64,000 bases of DNA, taken from contig JAGMVK010000012.1 in assembly GCA_020747065.1 (NCBI GenBank), positions 1,736,001 through 1,800,000 of the forward strand, read 5' to 3'. Positions 12,215-24,613 of the stretch are shown one piece after another. The stretch is from Cadophora sp. MPI-SDFR-AT-0126 (Eukaryota; Ascomycota; Leotiomycetes; Helotiales; Ploettnerulaceae). Under the pieces are notes generated by a model, which saw nothing but the letters and a program-made list of their open reading frames with translations, was not told the DNA's origin and made no database searches. Numbering within the stretch: the stretch's first letter is position 1; every line of letters starts with the position of its first letter. A program made the translations under genes and the position numbers.

Positions 12215-13212
12215 TTGACTGCACATCACGAAAAGAAGGAGCAATGCTGGAACTTCGCTTCTTCCATTGCCACCATCTTCAATCGGGCTTGGGAGCTGTC
12301 GAGAAGTCAGCCACGCTACATGGATAATGTGCCGACGATGGTTCCGTCATCGGCAACGTTTCTTTGCACTGACGCAAGAACCGTTCTTGCCTTCATCCTT
12401 TGTACAGTCACAGAGAGGAATTCGTCGAACTGGAACCCGAGCCAACTCAGCTATGGCGCTACACAAGTGACTTGTGAAAGAGTGAAAGGGCTCACCATTT
12501 GTCACCTTCAGGGTCAATTCCAAGAACGACGAGGCGGGCTGACGAAACATGTTTTGGAGTCCATGCTTACCGGCTACCCTCCTTGGTACCGGGAGAATTT
12601 CATCACAAGGGTGAAGATTGCCCTCCCCTTCCTAATAAATGATGAGCGCGACGTTCCCCACGGAGGCTGGATCGTGGCAGTGAGCCTAATGGACTCAAAA
12701 ATAGCCTCTCAATCACCACTAGCAGTGTATCGATGTACAGATGAGCCGAGCCTGCTTTTCGAGAGAACGGAGGGACTTTCCGCAAGGCGGTAGCTTGCTG
12801 CCGAGACCATGTAGTTAAACACATTCTCTCTCACTTCGAAGAAGACGTCAATGTTCGGGCTGCGGTCAAGATGCTGAAATATCTCATCACCGAGAAGACT
12901 GGGAGCGACATTCCTTCTCCGGGGGACTTTTGGGAGAGGTGGTCGGACTCGAGACCATTACCGCACCTTCGAGGATCGGATTGCCGGTTTGCCATGCAAG
13001 ATTTCAATGACTATCAGCCTCTGGATGAAGGGAAACGAGCTCGGTATGAGTCTATATTGCTACCAGTGATGGCGGCAACAGTCCAGGGTGCTTATGCGGT
13101 GGTGCAGTATTTGAAAGACGATGGCGTAGAGTTGAAACTGCCGCCTGGGCTTGGGGATTTTGATCAAGAGGTATATTTGAGGGATTGTCTTGTTAGGTGG
13201 CCTCCTTCCTAG
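12215..13212 (+). CDS. Unknown protein gene, probably frameshifted
   Basis: Two good-looking plus-strand frames overlap: 12215-12793 (192 codons) and a second that reads from about 12745 to 13212. The second part begins around RENGGTFRKAVACCRD and ends ..CLVRWPPS. Together they would encode about 330 residues with an even, protein-like composition but no domain, signal peptide or membrane segment I recognise. The switch near 12740-12790 needs a one-base shift. A 62-nt intron (12725-12786, GTGTAT..AAG) would also restore the frame but lacks a clear branch site and removes protein-like sequence. So this is either a pseudogene, a sequencing error, or a gene with a weak intron. The start at 12215 is the first Met of the frame and is uncertain. 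It lies 170 bp after the protease gene on the same strand. Confidence 0.45.
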
Positions 13213-13444
13213 AGTAGAGGCTAGAGAGATGCGCCGTCATTGCTGGGGTTATTGTCATTAACATCAGGAACTCTGTCCGTATCTCCTAGGGTGGAAATGA
13301 ATAAAGCATATGTAAATCAGGGTTGATTGGGGATCGCGAATGACCGGTCCTTTGTTGACCTCGGAAAAGCATTTGCTGATTGCTAACTGTCCATTCATGA
13401 ACCTGGTGAACCTGTGAATCACCCCTCTGAGAATGGGAACCGGG

Positions 13445-13452
13445 TATATAAA
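13445..13452 (+). promoter_or_regulatory. TATA box of the small gene at 13523
   Basis: TATATAAA is followed by a C/T-rich tract and an A/C-rich leader with CACAATCATG at the start codon, a typical fungal core-promoter layout. It lies about 78 bp upstream of the ATG at 13523. Confidence 0.5.
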
Positions 13453-13522
13453 CCCCCTCCCCAGTCGTGGATCCCCATTCCATTTCCCTTCTCCATACAA
13501 CCACAACCTAAAACTCACAATC

Positions 13523-13737
13523 ATGTCGCCAACGGATGCCGACAGATTTCTGATCGGCAGATTTGTGGCCGACAAGCAGCAACCTTGGATATCCTTTGTG
13601 TAAGCAGCGGGCGGTTGGAACGGTTGGAGCTGACTCCACGGGGCTCGTGTGCAAGGACCGCCTTAAGTAAGTTAGTAGACGAATTCGCGGCACTACTCAA
13701 ACGCTCAAACCGTGATTTCACCACAACAACGACATGA
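13523..13737 (+). CDS. Possible small two-exon gene (52 aa), function unknown
   Basis: The ATG at 13523 has a good context and a TATA box upstream. Exon 1 (13523-13599) and exon 2 (13656-13737) join through a 56-nt intron with GTAAGC donor, CTGAC branch site and AAG acceptor. The product starts MSPTDADRFLIG and ends with a run of five Thr; the middle (ALSKLVDEFAALLKRS) would form an amphipathic helix. There is no signal peptide and no family I recognise. A second GTAAGT donor at about 13666 could lead to a different, longer transcript. The promoter and intron signals are the main support; the reading frame is too short to prove coding. Confidence 0.38.
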
Positions 13738-14908
13738 AATCATAAAAATGAGTTGATATTCATGATTCCCAACCTCAATATATTAATCCCAGAAATTTTC
13801 AGGGTTTTCTAAGTACTTTGAAAAATCTCAAGCTATTGGTGTTCCAACAACCTTTAATCGAGGTTGCCCAGGTACAGCACAGTACTTCGGAGTGCTACAG
13901 CGCCAGCGCCAAAAATGGATGAAGTGGTTGTGGAAGCCGGCTACTGAGTAGGAGGGATTAGGGTGACAAATACCTTAGTCAGCAGCCAGAAGAGCCTTAA
14001 GCTCCGAGCCCTCTTAGAATAATGAAACCAACCTTTCCCCCACTTTTACCACTTCATATTTCTGTGGTCTGTGCTCACAATTTTTTAGGGCGAAACGAAG
14101 CCGATTTTGCAAGTGACTCTGTGCTTGTCAAGGATATTGATGAGGTCCGGCCGGGGAAACATTGTAGCAACTGTTTCTAAGGAGGCACGCTTGCCTGTCT
14201 TTCGTTTGGCACGCTCCTGGAGCTTCTTACACTTCTCGCCGTCACAGCGCCGGCACATGGGGATGTCCGGGTTAGCTTTGAAGTGAGAACCCTGGTCATC
14301 CAAAGGAGGGTTAGACCCGTAACTGACTCTCCCCGTGAGTCCAGCGACGGGTCTAGATCTCATCCAGGTCGTGGTTCGACGACATCGATACGTTTCCTAG
14401 GCTATTGTCACTATTCTGCGTAAAGGCGTGCTTCTAAAAGTCATCTCCGTTGGGGCTACCGGGACTCACGCATCTTGTGTTTATCCTTATGATCGATACA
14501 AGGAGATTCAAAGCGATGGAAGAGGAAAAGAGAGGCTGTATTAGTAGCCACACATTCGGCTTCGTGCTTCTGTTTGAACCCTGCATCTCTACAGGTCACG
14601 GAATTTCTCGCTCAAAGGAGATTCGGAAATCTCCGCTGAGGCGGGAAGTAGCAAACTTTCGTCATAGCGGAGAGTCGGAGTTGGAAAGAAAAAATAAATG
14701 CGGTTTGGCTTTAATAAAGTGGCATAGAGCATTTAAACGTGTATGTCGGACCAAGGCCTTGAATTTCAGAAAACAGAATTGCAGCTTGTCAATTGGCGAA
14801 ACTGAATACAATCCACATATTTACATTTGCCTGCTTCCCTTCCTGAACAAGATCTCCCACAATCCCCCCCCCCCAAATACCACTTCGTGTCCCGTCACTT
14901 AGATCTCT
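13738..14908. other. Intergenic region, no confident gene
   Basis: Open frames at 14085-14363 (minus, contains CRRCDGEKCKK) and 14450-14902 (plus) are present but show no introns, domains or promoter context that would support them. A short C-run lies near 14865. Confidence 0.45.
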
Positions 14909-15781
14909 TCATCCACGGGAGCTGAACTGCGAGAAAAAATCCCAAGTGTTTCGAGGCGCGAAAGGAGCGGATGCGCCACTATCTTTCTGTGATGGGTTGT
15001 GGTCTCCATTATGAATTACCCAAGTCATCGGATACCCCTCCTTACATCCTTTGTACACAGTTTTAACAGAATTCCCTCCGTTGGGTTGAGGCTCGGGTGA
15101 GAGCGGAGTACATCCATTGTTCTTGACAAAGGTATCGCGAATGGAACGACCGCCAGAAACATTAAGAACCGAATCCGAAGTGCCATGTTGTCCATAATAT
15201 GCGACCGGATCCTTTCCCCCAGAACAGCCGCTTAACAATGAACCCGAAACGACAGCAACGGCCCGAATGTCTTTTGGACGAGCACATGCAAGAGCATAGG
15301 ACATGGCACCCCCATAGCTGAAACCGGTAGAGAAGCGGAGCGAAGTATCGACACAGAGATCAGCCTCCACCGTCTTTACCATGGCATCGTAAAAGGATAT
15401 GTCTTCACCTCCACTGTTTGCCCAACCGCTGTTGAGGCCATCGGGAACTACGAAGATAGCGCTGTTGTTTGACAATGGGAGCAGACCATAGTAAGGCAAG
15501 ACTCCGCCCTTGTTTGGGTCCTCGCCGTTGACGATCTTTGTAGCGCTTCCTCCAAGTTGATGCCAGGTAAAGATCAAACGGTAAGCACGATTCTGATCGT
15601 ATCCGGATGGTAGTTTCATGATGTATTGGCGTTGTTTTCCATTTACAGTCGTAGTGTAGGTTTTGCTGGTAATGGTAGGAGCTTTGCCGCAGCCAGCGGA
15701 TTTCGCAGCCAGGACAAAATCCAAAGATGCAAGGATAACGAATATTGCGGACAAAACAATGTAGCTCTTGTGAGAAAACAT
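14909..15781 (-). CDS. Secreted feruloyl-esterase-like alpha/beta hydrolase
   Basis: An intron-free frame of 290 aa. I start at 15781 rather than 15847 because MFSHKSYIVLSAIFVILAS gives a clean signal peptide (cleavage near 25). The mature part resembles CE1 / type C-D feruloyl esterases and related polyhydroxybutyrate-depolymerase-like enzymes. It has oxyanion-region FTWHQLGG (71-78), nucleophile elbow GFSYGG with Ser155, probable Asp203 (GTSD) and His261 (NGDH). Such enzymes release ferulic and related hydroxycinnamic acids from arabinoxylan or pectin outside the cell. This fits, but does not prove, a link with the aromatic catabolic cluster that begins 4 kb downstream beyond an AT-rich island. 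A related carbohydrate esterase specificity is possible. Confidence 0.82.
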   Translation of the reverse strand: MFSHKSYIVLSAIFVILASLDFVLAAKSAGCGKAPTITSKTYTTTVNGKQRQYIMKLPSGYDQNRAYRLIFTWHQLGGSATKIVNGEDPNKGGVLPYYGLLPLSNNSAIFVVPDGLNSGWANSGGEDISFYDAMVKTVEADLCVDTSLRFSTGFSYGGAMSYALACARPKDIRAVAVVSGSLLSGCSGGKDPVAYYGQHGTSDSVLNVSGGRSIRDTFVKNNGCTPLSPEPQPNGGNSVKTVYKGCKEGYPMTWVIHNGDHNPSQKDSGASAPFAPRNTWDFFSQFSSRG

Positions 15782-16370
15782 CTTGAAGAAATTCGTGTGC
15801 GTTAATTGACTTGTGACAATCAATTCTGCTTGGAGGGATAAGATCAAGAAGAGAGTTGAAGGCGATTAATAGAAAAGAAAACTGGAGACACTGTTAAAAT
15901 CTTTCGAAATAGTTCTTCCTCCGCAGCAACGCATTGTTGTTTACTAATGCCAAATCTAAATCCACTTAGGCTCAATGTACAAGAAACAGGCTGTAGAGAA
16001 CAAGTCATCGGACCACGGTATTGTTTCGCGATGTAACGGTGTCATTGAAGTAGACTTACGTTATCTTTACCCGAACTGACAACTCCTTTCCTCTCTGAGC
16101 CCACAACTGCTCTTTTACCAGCGGGGTGTCTTCCCCGCGTTCGGGCCGAGCTTTTCAAGTATTTTAGACGACGTTCGGAATAGTAACCAAAAGGGTATCC
16201 ATGCCCGGGACTGATGTTTATCCGTCGAATCAACTCGACGTTGACTTTCAATCTAACACTTCGATCTCGCTTATGAATATGGAAATGTTCTTTAGTAAGC
16301 TTGTTAGATAATTATATCTTAATTAGATACAATTAAAGAGTCATCTTACTGTTTGTTTACGTATAGGTGC

Positions 16371-17450
16371 TCCTACCTTCTATAGGGCCGCTCTTTTGTA
16401 GTCCAAAAGAGTCACGCGGGCCCCTTATTAGTTCGTACTACTTCCGTGCGTATAGACTTATATTCAAAAATGCTATATTTTAAAAAGCTCGGACTATAAG
16501 TGCGGCTTTATCTCTTCTTACTCTAGTTGCTTATCTTATAGTATTAAATAGGACTTTTTCTTAATTAATACTAATATACTAAAGAAAAATATACTGAAGA
16601 AAAGAGAAGAAAAATATTAGAACTAATTATTATTAATCGAACTAGGCTCTATTACTTATTAAATAAGTAATCTCCTAATTAGCTTCTTAGAGCTCTAGTA
16701 TAGCTCGCTTGCTTAGTATATAAAAGAAAGAGAGAAATAAGAATTAGAATTAAAGAGGAAAGAGAGCTTATATTTATAGAGTTATTAAAAGAAAGGCGAA
16801 TAAGAAGAAGTCTAGTAAGAAGTATATAAGAGATATTTAATTAACTTTCTTATATTATATATTGTACCTTTTCTTCTTCTTTCTTTTATAAGTACTAAGG
16901 TGTTTATATATAAGAATATATAAGTTTTAGTTAATTTTTTAAGTAATTTTATAGTTTAGTAATAAAGTACTTAGTACTATTTTATAAAAGTCCTAAGTTT
17001 AATCTTTAGTAAAATTTATACTTTAGATAATAATAGTAAAAGTCTTTTTAAGAGCTTTTATTATTATTATTTAAAGCTTTTTTTTTTCTTTTTTTTTTCT
17101 CTTTTTTCTTTCTTTTTAAATTAATTTTTATCTCTTTTTCTCTTTCTTAATAAAGAAGTAGTATATTTAAGTTTAGAATTAAATAAAAGTTTATATTAGA
17201 AAATGATATATAGTTTAAGTAAGGTTAAGTAAATAATATAATATATCATTAGTATTAAGAGGTAATTTATATAATTTATATATTTATACTACTGATTATT
17301 TTATTACTATATAATTAAAGTTCTTTTTCGCAATTACTTCTTATAGCTATTACTATTATTATTTACCATTATTATCTATTACTATTATTTACTATTATTA
17401 CTTATTACTATTATTTATTATTATAATCTATTTATATATATAAATTATTA
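16371..17450 (+). repeat. Dispersed RIP-mutated repeat, copy 1
   Basis: It matches 36511 to about 37600 in the same orientation. Shared landmarks include CTAATTAG..TCTTAGAGCTCTAG, the TATAAAAG that follows, the AGTCTAGTAAGAAGTATATA block, and a terminal tract of (ATT)n-like repeats. Most differences are C/T and G/A. Ends are approximate. Confidence 0.7.
16945..17016 (+). pseudogene. tRNA-like remnant in repeat copy 1
   Basis: Seven bases AATTTTA pair perfectly with TAAAATT 72 nt on, and just inside lies a 5-bp T-arm (CTAAG / TTTAG) with loop TTTAATC, a mutated TTCGATC. The spacing matches a tRNA, but D and anticodon arms are decayed. The equivalent site in copy 2 (37234) is clearer. Confidence 0.45.
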
Positions 17451-19666
17451 TTATAAGCTCTTATAGTTTATATATTTATACTATTAGCTATTTTACTACT
17501 ATATAATAATAGTTAACTTATCTCTTATAACTACTTCTTATAGCTATTACTCTCTAAATTACCTATTTTAATAAATATTATAAAAAGGATAAAAGCTATA
17601 TATATATATATAAGTAATAGAGAGCTACGCCTAATACTCTAGGTATATATACTATATATAATAAGAACTATAAAAAATTAAGAGGTTTATTTAAGTGCTT
17701 AAGATTTTTACTTTCTTTCTTTTATTTTATATATTATATATATAGTAATAGCTTAAATTCTAGAGTTCTAGAGAAGAAGTAAGGTTATAAGTCTATACCT
17801 AAGGTTTATTTTAATAATAAGTTATTAGTATATATATACTTACTTAATAATTAGTAAACTAAAATAAATATTTATTCTACTTTATCTTAGCTATTATTAC
17901 TATTTGTAACTACTATTATAATAAGGCGTATATTTAGAATTAGAATATTACCTTAGGTAACCTTAATTATAAGCTTTAGTAAGCTTTCTTTACTTATAAA
18001 AACTCTTTTCTACTTATAAAATTAGAAGAATTAAAGACTTTTTTTTACTTTAGATTTTAGCTCTTAAGTAACTTCTTATATTTTACTCCTAGGTTTAGTA
18101 ATCTACTTAGTTTTATATTATCCCAGATCTTTATACTAATTATCTCTTAAAAACTTATTAGTTTTTCTAAAATAAGAAAAAAAAATTATATTAAGTATTT
18201 TAGATTTAAGATCTTTAAATTAACTTAAATATATACTATTATTTACTCTCTTTCTTCTTTTCTTTTTTTTACTTAATTTAAGAATTTAATTCTTTACTAT
18301 TATTCTTTCTTATCTTATTAGTAAAGCTCTAAGTCCTTATAAAAATTACGAATTTTATTACTTAAGAAATCTACCTTCTAAATCTAACTTTATAATATTA
18401 AGTTAATTATATCTTCTACTCTTTAATTCTAATTATTTAAATTAATATTATAGAAGTAAAGCTAGTACTTTTTTATACTCTAAGTATAAGGGCTACTCTT
18501 CTTTAACTCTAAACTAGCTTAATAGAAACTAGTAAAGAACTTCTCTTCTAAGACTTATTAAATAACTTAATTATTAAAGAAGAAGTACTTATCTACTTAC
18601 TTATTTATTTAACTCTTTTTAATCTACTTATATATAATATATTCCTAATTTAAGATAAAGTCCGGGTTCTTAATTATAAGTTAATTATATAATCTAAAGC
18701 TTAAGAAATAAAATAAGTTAAGGAGAAATCAGATTTAAGCTATTTTACTTTACTTTAAAGTTAATTAAGAAAGAGAATAAGAGAGAAGTAGTTACTTATT
18801 ATATCCTTAATTATAATATCAGATCTATCTACTTACTACTTAATCTTATCTTATTATTATATCTTATCTTAGTTTATAAGTAAAATATATTAAATATAAT
18901 CTTATCTATTATTTAACTAGAAAATAAAAGAGCCTAGAATTAATAGATTATTAATTAAGTCTATAGTAAGTAGTTTAAGATATATAAAGTAATTAAAGAA
19001 GAAGTAATAATAGTAAATATATATAAAGTATTAAATAATAATCTATAAATTAAAAGTAAGAAGGTAAAAGTAAAGAAAATAAGTAAAGTAAGCAGAGGAA
19101 GAAGTATATATACCCCTAATACTACTTACATTTGATTAATTGTCAAAATTTCAATCCTATCAACAGGTATAATATAATATAAAACTCTATATAAATTTAT
19201 TAAGGCTTTATTGAATATACAAGATAAAAGAAGTGAAAGACTTATTCAGAGACGTATATTATAATCCAGATCACTAGATTTTAATACATTTAATAAAAAG
19301 CATCAATCTCGTTCAGTAACTCTAAGCCATTTCGATTTAATTCGATTGGTCTACACCTTAGGGCATAGCTGTGCGGAAGCTATCTATTTGCACTTAGTGA
19401 AGAAGAGGTTGTGAACAGGGGTCTAAAACGGCATTCAGTTCTTGCGCCTAAGGCAATCAGTCTAGCTAAATCTAAATTAGGTTAGAAGTGTCTCACGTGT
19501 TTACATCGGCTCTTCCCGGCGCTCCGGGGCTATAACGGATCGTGACAACATCAACTCTCTTGAGCATTTGAAGTGTCCTAAGAACTCTCCTCAACCTCCA
19601 TTTGGAATCCTGGCTTCTTCACCCATCTTTCCCCATCGTATCTCGACCCTATCGTGACTCGCTAGT

Positions 19667-22346
19667 ATGTCGGATGCGCATCCGTTCAATGGCACCGGCC
19701 CCCCAGAAACTGAGGGCTCACGCAAAGGCCGGGAAAGTCGTGATAGAGAGGAGGTTAACGATCCTCCCCAGTCCAAGAGACGTCGCACTGCTATTGCTTG
19801 CACTGCCTGTCGTGTCCGCAAATCAAGAGTAGGATATCTTGCCTGCCTCAAGTGATGAGCACTGAGCAGTACCCATCTAGTGTAATGGCAAGCGCCCCCG
19901 ATGCTCTATGTGCGAAAATCTCGACTTTGAATGCATCTACGAATCATCCAGCTCCTCAGTAAACCTCATTGTCAGCAAGGAGTAAGTCAACCCGGTAAGT
20001 AATCCTATAACATTGCTGATCTCTCCCATAGTCACATGACCGAGGTGAACGCTCGCTTGCAACAACTTGAGGCCAAGGTGCAGAGACACGAGCAAAGGTT
20101 CCAAGTCTATGAGAAGAACCTATCACAGATAGACAACCCCAGATCTTCGGTGCCGTGTGCGTCTGACATCCTCCCACCCGGCCGCCACTCTCCTGAAATT
20201 ACAGACCTTCGCTCAGCCGGCGTGCAGGAGCTCCTACCTGAAGAGGCTTTAACTGATGGCATGGTCATCACCTATGCTGATGAGGAAGACTCTGGCTATT
20301 TTGGTTACACCCGAACTTTCTATCCTAGTCATTGCGTCCCTTCTGACTTCTAGCAGGACAAACCTCCAACATATCCTTAATTCGACATATCTCCCGTGCA
20401 ATGCTTCTTGCAGGTAGCGCAGAGGGCCTTACCAGTCCAGCAAAGTCTTTTGATGTCGCCGATCTCGATGACGAGATTGTTAATGTTTCAAGGCCAGCAT
20501 CACCCAGAGTTGGAGTCCCCCAGCACAACCAAACCCCTATCCAGCGTCCTGCCATGTTAAACATGCTACCGTCGGAGGCTGACACCCGTAAATTGATCAG
20601 AGATTACTTTTCTAACACTGGACGCCTCTTCCCCTACATTCATGAGCAGAGTTTTATGCAGACGTATGAAGAAATGAAAGCCGCCAACTTCTCGAAAGTT
20701 AGACGGACGTGGCTTGGATTGCTCAACATAATATTGGCTATGGCCTCCAATGCAAGTTCCAGTGATCGATCCGCGAAAGAGCGTATAGCTGCATCTGATG
20801 TCTTTTATCAACGTGCACTTGGTTTATGTCAGACTCAGTCTCTGCGTGGCACGAGTCTTGAAACAGGTAATTTCCCAACTCATTTAGCTGCCGTCGCTAA
20901 CAATTGCAGTTCAATATCTCCTCTTGATGAGCCAATATCTGCAGGGAACTCAAAAATCTGTTCAGACATGGGCGATCCATGGCCTTGCAACAAAAGCCGC
21001 ATTATCAATTGGGCTTCACTCAAAAGATGCACTACGGAAGTTACATCCTATTGAGCGTGAATATAGGAAACGAACTTGGTTTGGTTGTATCATTCTTGAC
21101 AGGTCCGTACCAAGTCTCTAGAAAGGAACCCTAGTCTAATACACGACAGGACTTTAAGCATGACCTTTGGTCGGCCAATGGCAATCCCTGAAGACTACGT
21201 CCGACTACCGCTACCGCAAGCCCCAGAAGGCTACATTCCTATATCTGAACACGAGAGCACAGTAGAGATGCAGAGTCTTACGTTCTTCAACGCAACAATG
21301 TTAGTGAATGTAGTTTTCTACTGAAAATGCTAACAGGATATATAGCACCTTGTACAATATCATGGCCAGGATTATCTCCAACTTGTACGGCGGCAATCTT
21401 GGGTGTGACCCTCTACCTTCTAGTAAGGATATTGCGTCTAGGATATTCCAGTTTGAACAGGAAATTGATGAGTGGATCGCCTCACTTCCAAGCTGCTTGC
21501 GTCTAATATCTTTCGCTGAAATTTTCGGAGCCGCTTCCGGTGAAGAGGCTGCAGATCCGTCACTAACAAAGTCTCGGATAATACTTTCGCTACGATGCTT
21601 AAATGTGCAGGTTCTCATATATAGGCCAGCCTTCAGCCGAGCGATTGACCGGGGTATCGAAGTTCAGACGCAAAACACTGCAACGCGCTCAATCAATTAC
21701 ATGGAAACAAGCCATATTCAAGCAAGCCTCGCATCTGCAGCAGAGATCATCGATATCATCCATGGGGTAATGACGTTGCAGACTTTAGGGGTTGATTTCC
21801 TTGGAGCTTGGTGGTTCTCTTTATATTATGGTCATAAGTCCTTCCTTACTATCCAGATGCCGGAGCCAAAGCTGACGATATCTTGAAGTAATTAATTCTG
21901 CCCTCATGATCTTTGGGAGCCTGTTTGTGAGCTCCAAACATACGGGTGACGCACAGCGCTCAGATCAGATCAGAAAGTGTAGAAATCTCCTCGCGAAAGC
22001 GATTGAAGCCCTACACCTGCTCGACCAGGGTAATGTCACCGTAGCAAGGTGTGCACAGTTCCTCGAGCAGATGTTGCAAAGTCTCGTTTCTCGTCACCCG
22101 TCGGTCACGGGATTTGTGCCAGACCCGAACAACTTGGCCTCGATGGATCCAAATGATGCGAGAGAGTTAGATAGAATCCCGGGGTATTCGCTGCATCAAC
22201 AAGACGGCAATGGGGATAATATGTCTAACATGCAAGGTATTCTACCCCCAGATTTCACGTTTGATGGCATGTATGGAGATGGGCTTGAGCTGGGCCAGTT
22301 TTTTCTTGGCCACATTATGGAAGGCTGGATGGACGAGCAAGGATGA
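19667..22346 (+). CDS. Zn2Cys6 transcription factor with fungal-specific TF domain
   Basis: Eight exons join in frame to 779 aa: 19667-19828, 19881-19981, 20032-20303, 20357-20866, 20910-21102, 21150-21299, 21337-21830, 21889-22346. The N-terminus has a basic stretch (SKRRRTAIA) and a canonical zinc cluster, Cys45-x2-Cys48-x6-Cys55-x6-Cys62-x2-Cys65-x6-Cys72. The first intron splits the cluster after Arg54. A short coiled coil follows (about 88-115, MTEVNARLQQLEAK), as for dimers that bind CGG repeats. The middle contains the fungal-specific TF domain (PF04082 type), with IGLHSKDALRKLHPIE, then EYRKRTWFG and LSMTFGRPMAIPEDY. It lies at the left edge of the aromatic cluster, convergent with the MFS gene, so it is the likely pathway-specific activator responding to an aromatic inducer. 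That role is inference from position. Confidence 0.86.
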
Positions 22347-22532
22347 TATAAAGCATAAATTACAGCTAATCAGCCAAGAATCGTCGTGTACTAATACATA
22401 CTTCGATAAAGCCTACATCAATCAACCTTAATGCCATCTTGCGGCTTGAGCTAATTACCTACTAGTTAACTGAGCCAGTTTTGAGCTTAACTTTTTTAGA
22501 ATACCACACGCATACATAGATTCCCGGCGTAT

Positions 22533-24613
22533 CTAGCTACCTTCATTATTCAAGGTCGTAGGATGCTTCTTCACCAAGAACCGCTGATGGATGCGGCCAG
22601 CTTCGATGCTGTCGCCTATCCGTTCGCCGTAGATGTAAAGCGGGATGGCCAGCAGGGTCGCGAGCGAGACCAGCATGAACATGATCATGAACACCTGTAC
22701 CCAGCCCTGGTCGGCGATCCAGTCGACGGCGACGTAGAGGAAGGTGAAGGCGACCAGATTCTTGAACGCGCTGATGATCACCAGCGCCTCAGCCGAGATA
22801 TCCGCGAAGCGCTCAACGATGTACGTGATGGCGATGTTGGGTGCGTAGACGGTGCCGAAGGAGACTGGTTTGCGGTTAGCTTAGCCCATCGACATGTGCA
22901 TTCTTGCTAGCTTGCTTGTAAGTTCAAACATTGGATTAATAGATAGATGTGTTGAGGAGGGATAGGAGCGGAAGTGAAGAAGAGCGAAGCGCAGAAACTA
23001 GAAGGGAAGGCCTACCCATGCCGAAACCAAACGCAATCGCAACCCAAGTCAGCTTCTCGCTACAGGAAAATGCGATGAGGATGCAACCGGCGGGCGCGAT
23101 CAGGCAGCCGGGGATGAGCGACAAGAGACGCTGCTCCGGGTAGAGTATGCCGCCCTCGCGGACGATGCGCTTGACAGTGATGATATCTGCGAGGTAGCCG
23201 CCGCCGAACATGGCAATAATGAAGCCGATCAGTGCAGCGACTTGCATGAGACCGACTTGGCTGGTGGAGAAGATATATGGCGGTGGAATGAGGAGGTTTG
23301 GAAAGGCGTACCTGTGTGAGATGTGATGTTAGTGTAAGTATCTCTGCTTGGATCAATTCAGAGCCGAGGAGGAAAGATATTTCAGTTTCCACTTACACGA
23401 TGGCGACTTGTGCACCGAGTGAGGCTCCGTAAAGGAAGAGGGCCCAGATCATGGCGGGGTGAATGAGCACGATCAGTGGCCGGACCGCCGTGGAGATCAG
23501 ACTGGTCTGGTGTGCGACTTTGAAAAAGGAGAACCAGATGCTGGTCCATGAAAGTTGGACCTGGTCAACATGCTGCACGCCATGGGTAGCGCTTGCATGA
23601 AAGCTTCCAAGCTCCTCATTGTGTGTCGCCTCTCCTGCGATCTCTTTTTTATTTGAGTCTGTGAGCTGCTGGTCAGATGAGGAACTCTCGACTTGCTCAC
23701 TGCGCGTTGCTGGAAGCGGCCGATCGAAGTTTGATTCGGGGTAGAAGAAGACGAGGATGATGAAATTAAAGCCGGCAATGGCGGCGGACAGCCAGACATA
23801 ATCGCGCCAGGTGTTGGATGAGTACTGGACCATGTAGCCTGCGATCAAGGGTCCGAGAGCCGTAGCAGACGTAGTGAAAATGACATAGCTTTCGGTTTGT
23901 ATCAGTTTCAGTCCATTTTTAACGAGGGGAAATAGAAAACTTACATGGACATCATTGCAGCCCGTTCGTGGAGGAAGAAAAGGTCGCTGACGATGGCGGG
24001 AACGATACTCTTGAGAGACATCAGTTATTTGGAAGCCTGAATTGAACAGCAAGTCTCACCTCGCCTGCAGAAGATGCGAAACCTGTCAAGCAGCGAGCAG
24101 CCAGGAGGCTATCGAACGTCTTCGCTTTGGCTGTCCAGCACAGAAAGGCAAACAACATGGCCATGGATGTGATCAAGATGGCTCGCTTCCCATACTTGAC
24201 GGCGAGGGGAACCCAAAACAGATTCCCAAGACCGAGGAGGAGAAAGTTGAACTTCGTGTATGTTTAGCCCGAGAAACGGATTGAGAATAGTTCTTTTATG
24301 GTTTTTCGCTTATGAAGCTCAAGATGAGATGATGTTGGGACAGACCTACCGTCAACAGCTGGTTTATTTCGGATGCACTCTTTCGGAACTGGAGTTCAAG
24401 CAATGTCGAGGCGACGGACAGACCAGACGCCGCAAAATTTGCAGTGAAGTTGAACAAAGCAGCTGCGAGGAGGGCGACGACCTTAAGCCATCGTGGCCAG
24501 CGCAATGGGTCCTGGGGATGGTTAGAGGGTGCGGGCCAGAGGGCGATGCCACGATGGCTCTGGGAGGCTTCGATCACCACACGATGGACGTGGGGGGCAG
24601 GTGGGGGACTCAT
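22533..24613 (-). CDS. MFS transporter (drug/aromatic-acid:H+ type)
   Basis: Six exons join in frame to 546 aa: 24613-24350, 24251-24060, 24009-23945, 23888-23397, 23311-23016, 22864-22533. The start at 24613 gives MSPPPAPHVHRVVIEASQSH, a soluble N-terminus. DPLRWPRWLK just before the first membrane helix is typical of fungal MFS carriers. Further signatures are LGLGNLFWVPLAVKYGKR (loop 2-3) and GPLIAGYMVQYSSNTWRDY (helix 5, antiporter-like). A polar central loop rich in Ser/Glu/Gln separates helices 6 and 7. About 12 hydrophobic segments are visible. It sits in the plasma membrane and, by position, most likely imports an aromatic substrate or exports a toxic intermediate of the cluster. Substrate cannot be read from sequence. 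Confidence 0.84.

Larger units (their letters stand above)
16260..19140. other. AT-rich, RIP-like island
   Basis: Sequence becomes strongly AT-rich here, dominated by TpA with very little CpA or TpG and no open frame of any length. This is the usual look of repeats mutated by RIP. It contains one copy of a dispersed repeat (16371 to about 17450). I see no recognisable transposon protein in 17.5-19.1 kb. GC content returns to normal near 19.2 kb. Confidence 0.75.

Noticed and set aside
14085..14363. Minus-strand 92-codon frame with a CRRCDGEKC cysteine cluster
   Set aside because: No intron, promoter or family support; one CxxC-like cluster in a short frame is easily due to chance.
14450..14902. 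Plus-strand 150-codon frame
   Set aside because: Low-complexity ends, no domain, and it runs into the 3' side of the esterase gene.
17041..17120. T/C-rich runs as a CRISPR-like or regulatory array
   Set aside because: Homopolymer-like low-complexity sequence without repeat-spacer structure; the organism is a fungus.
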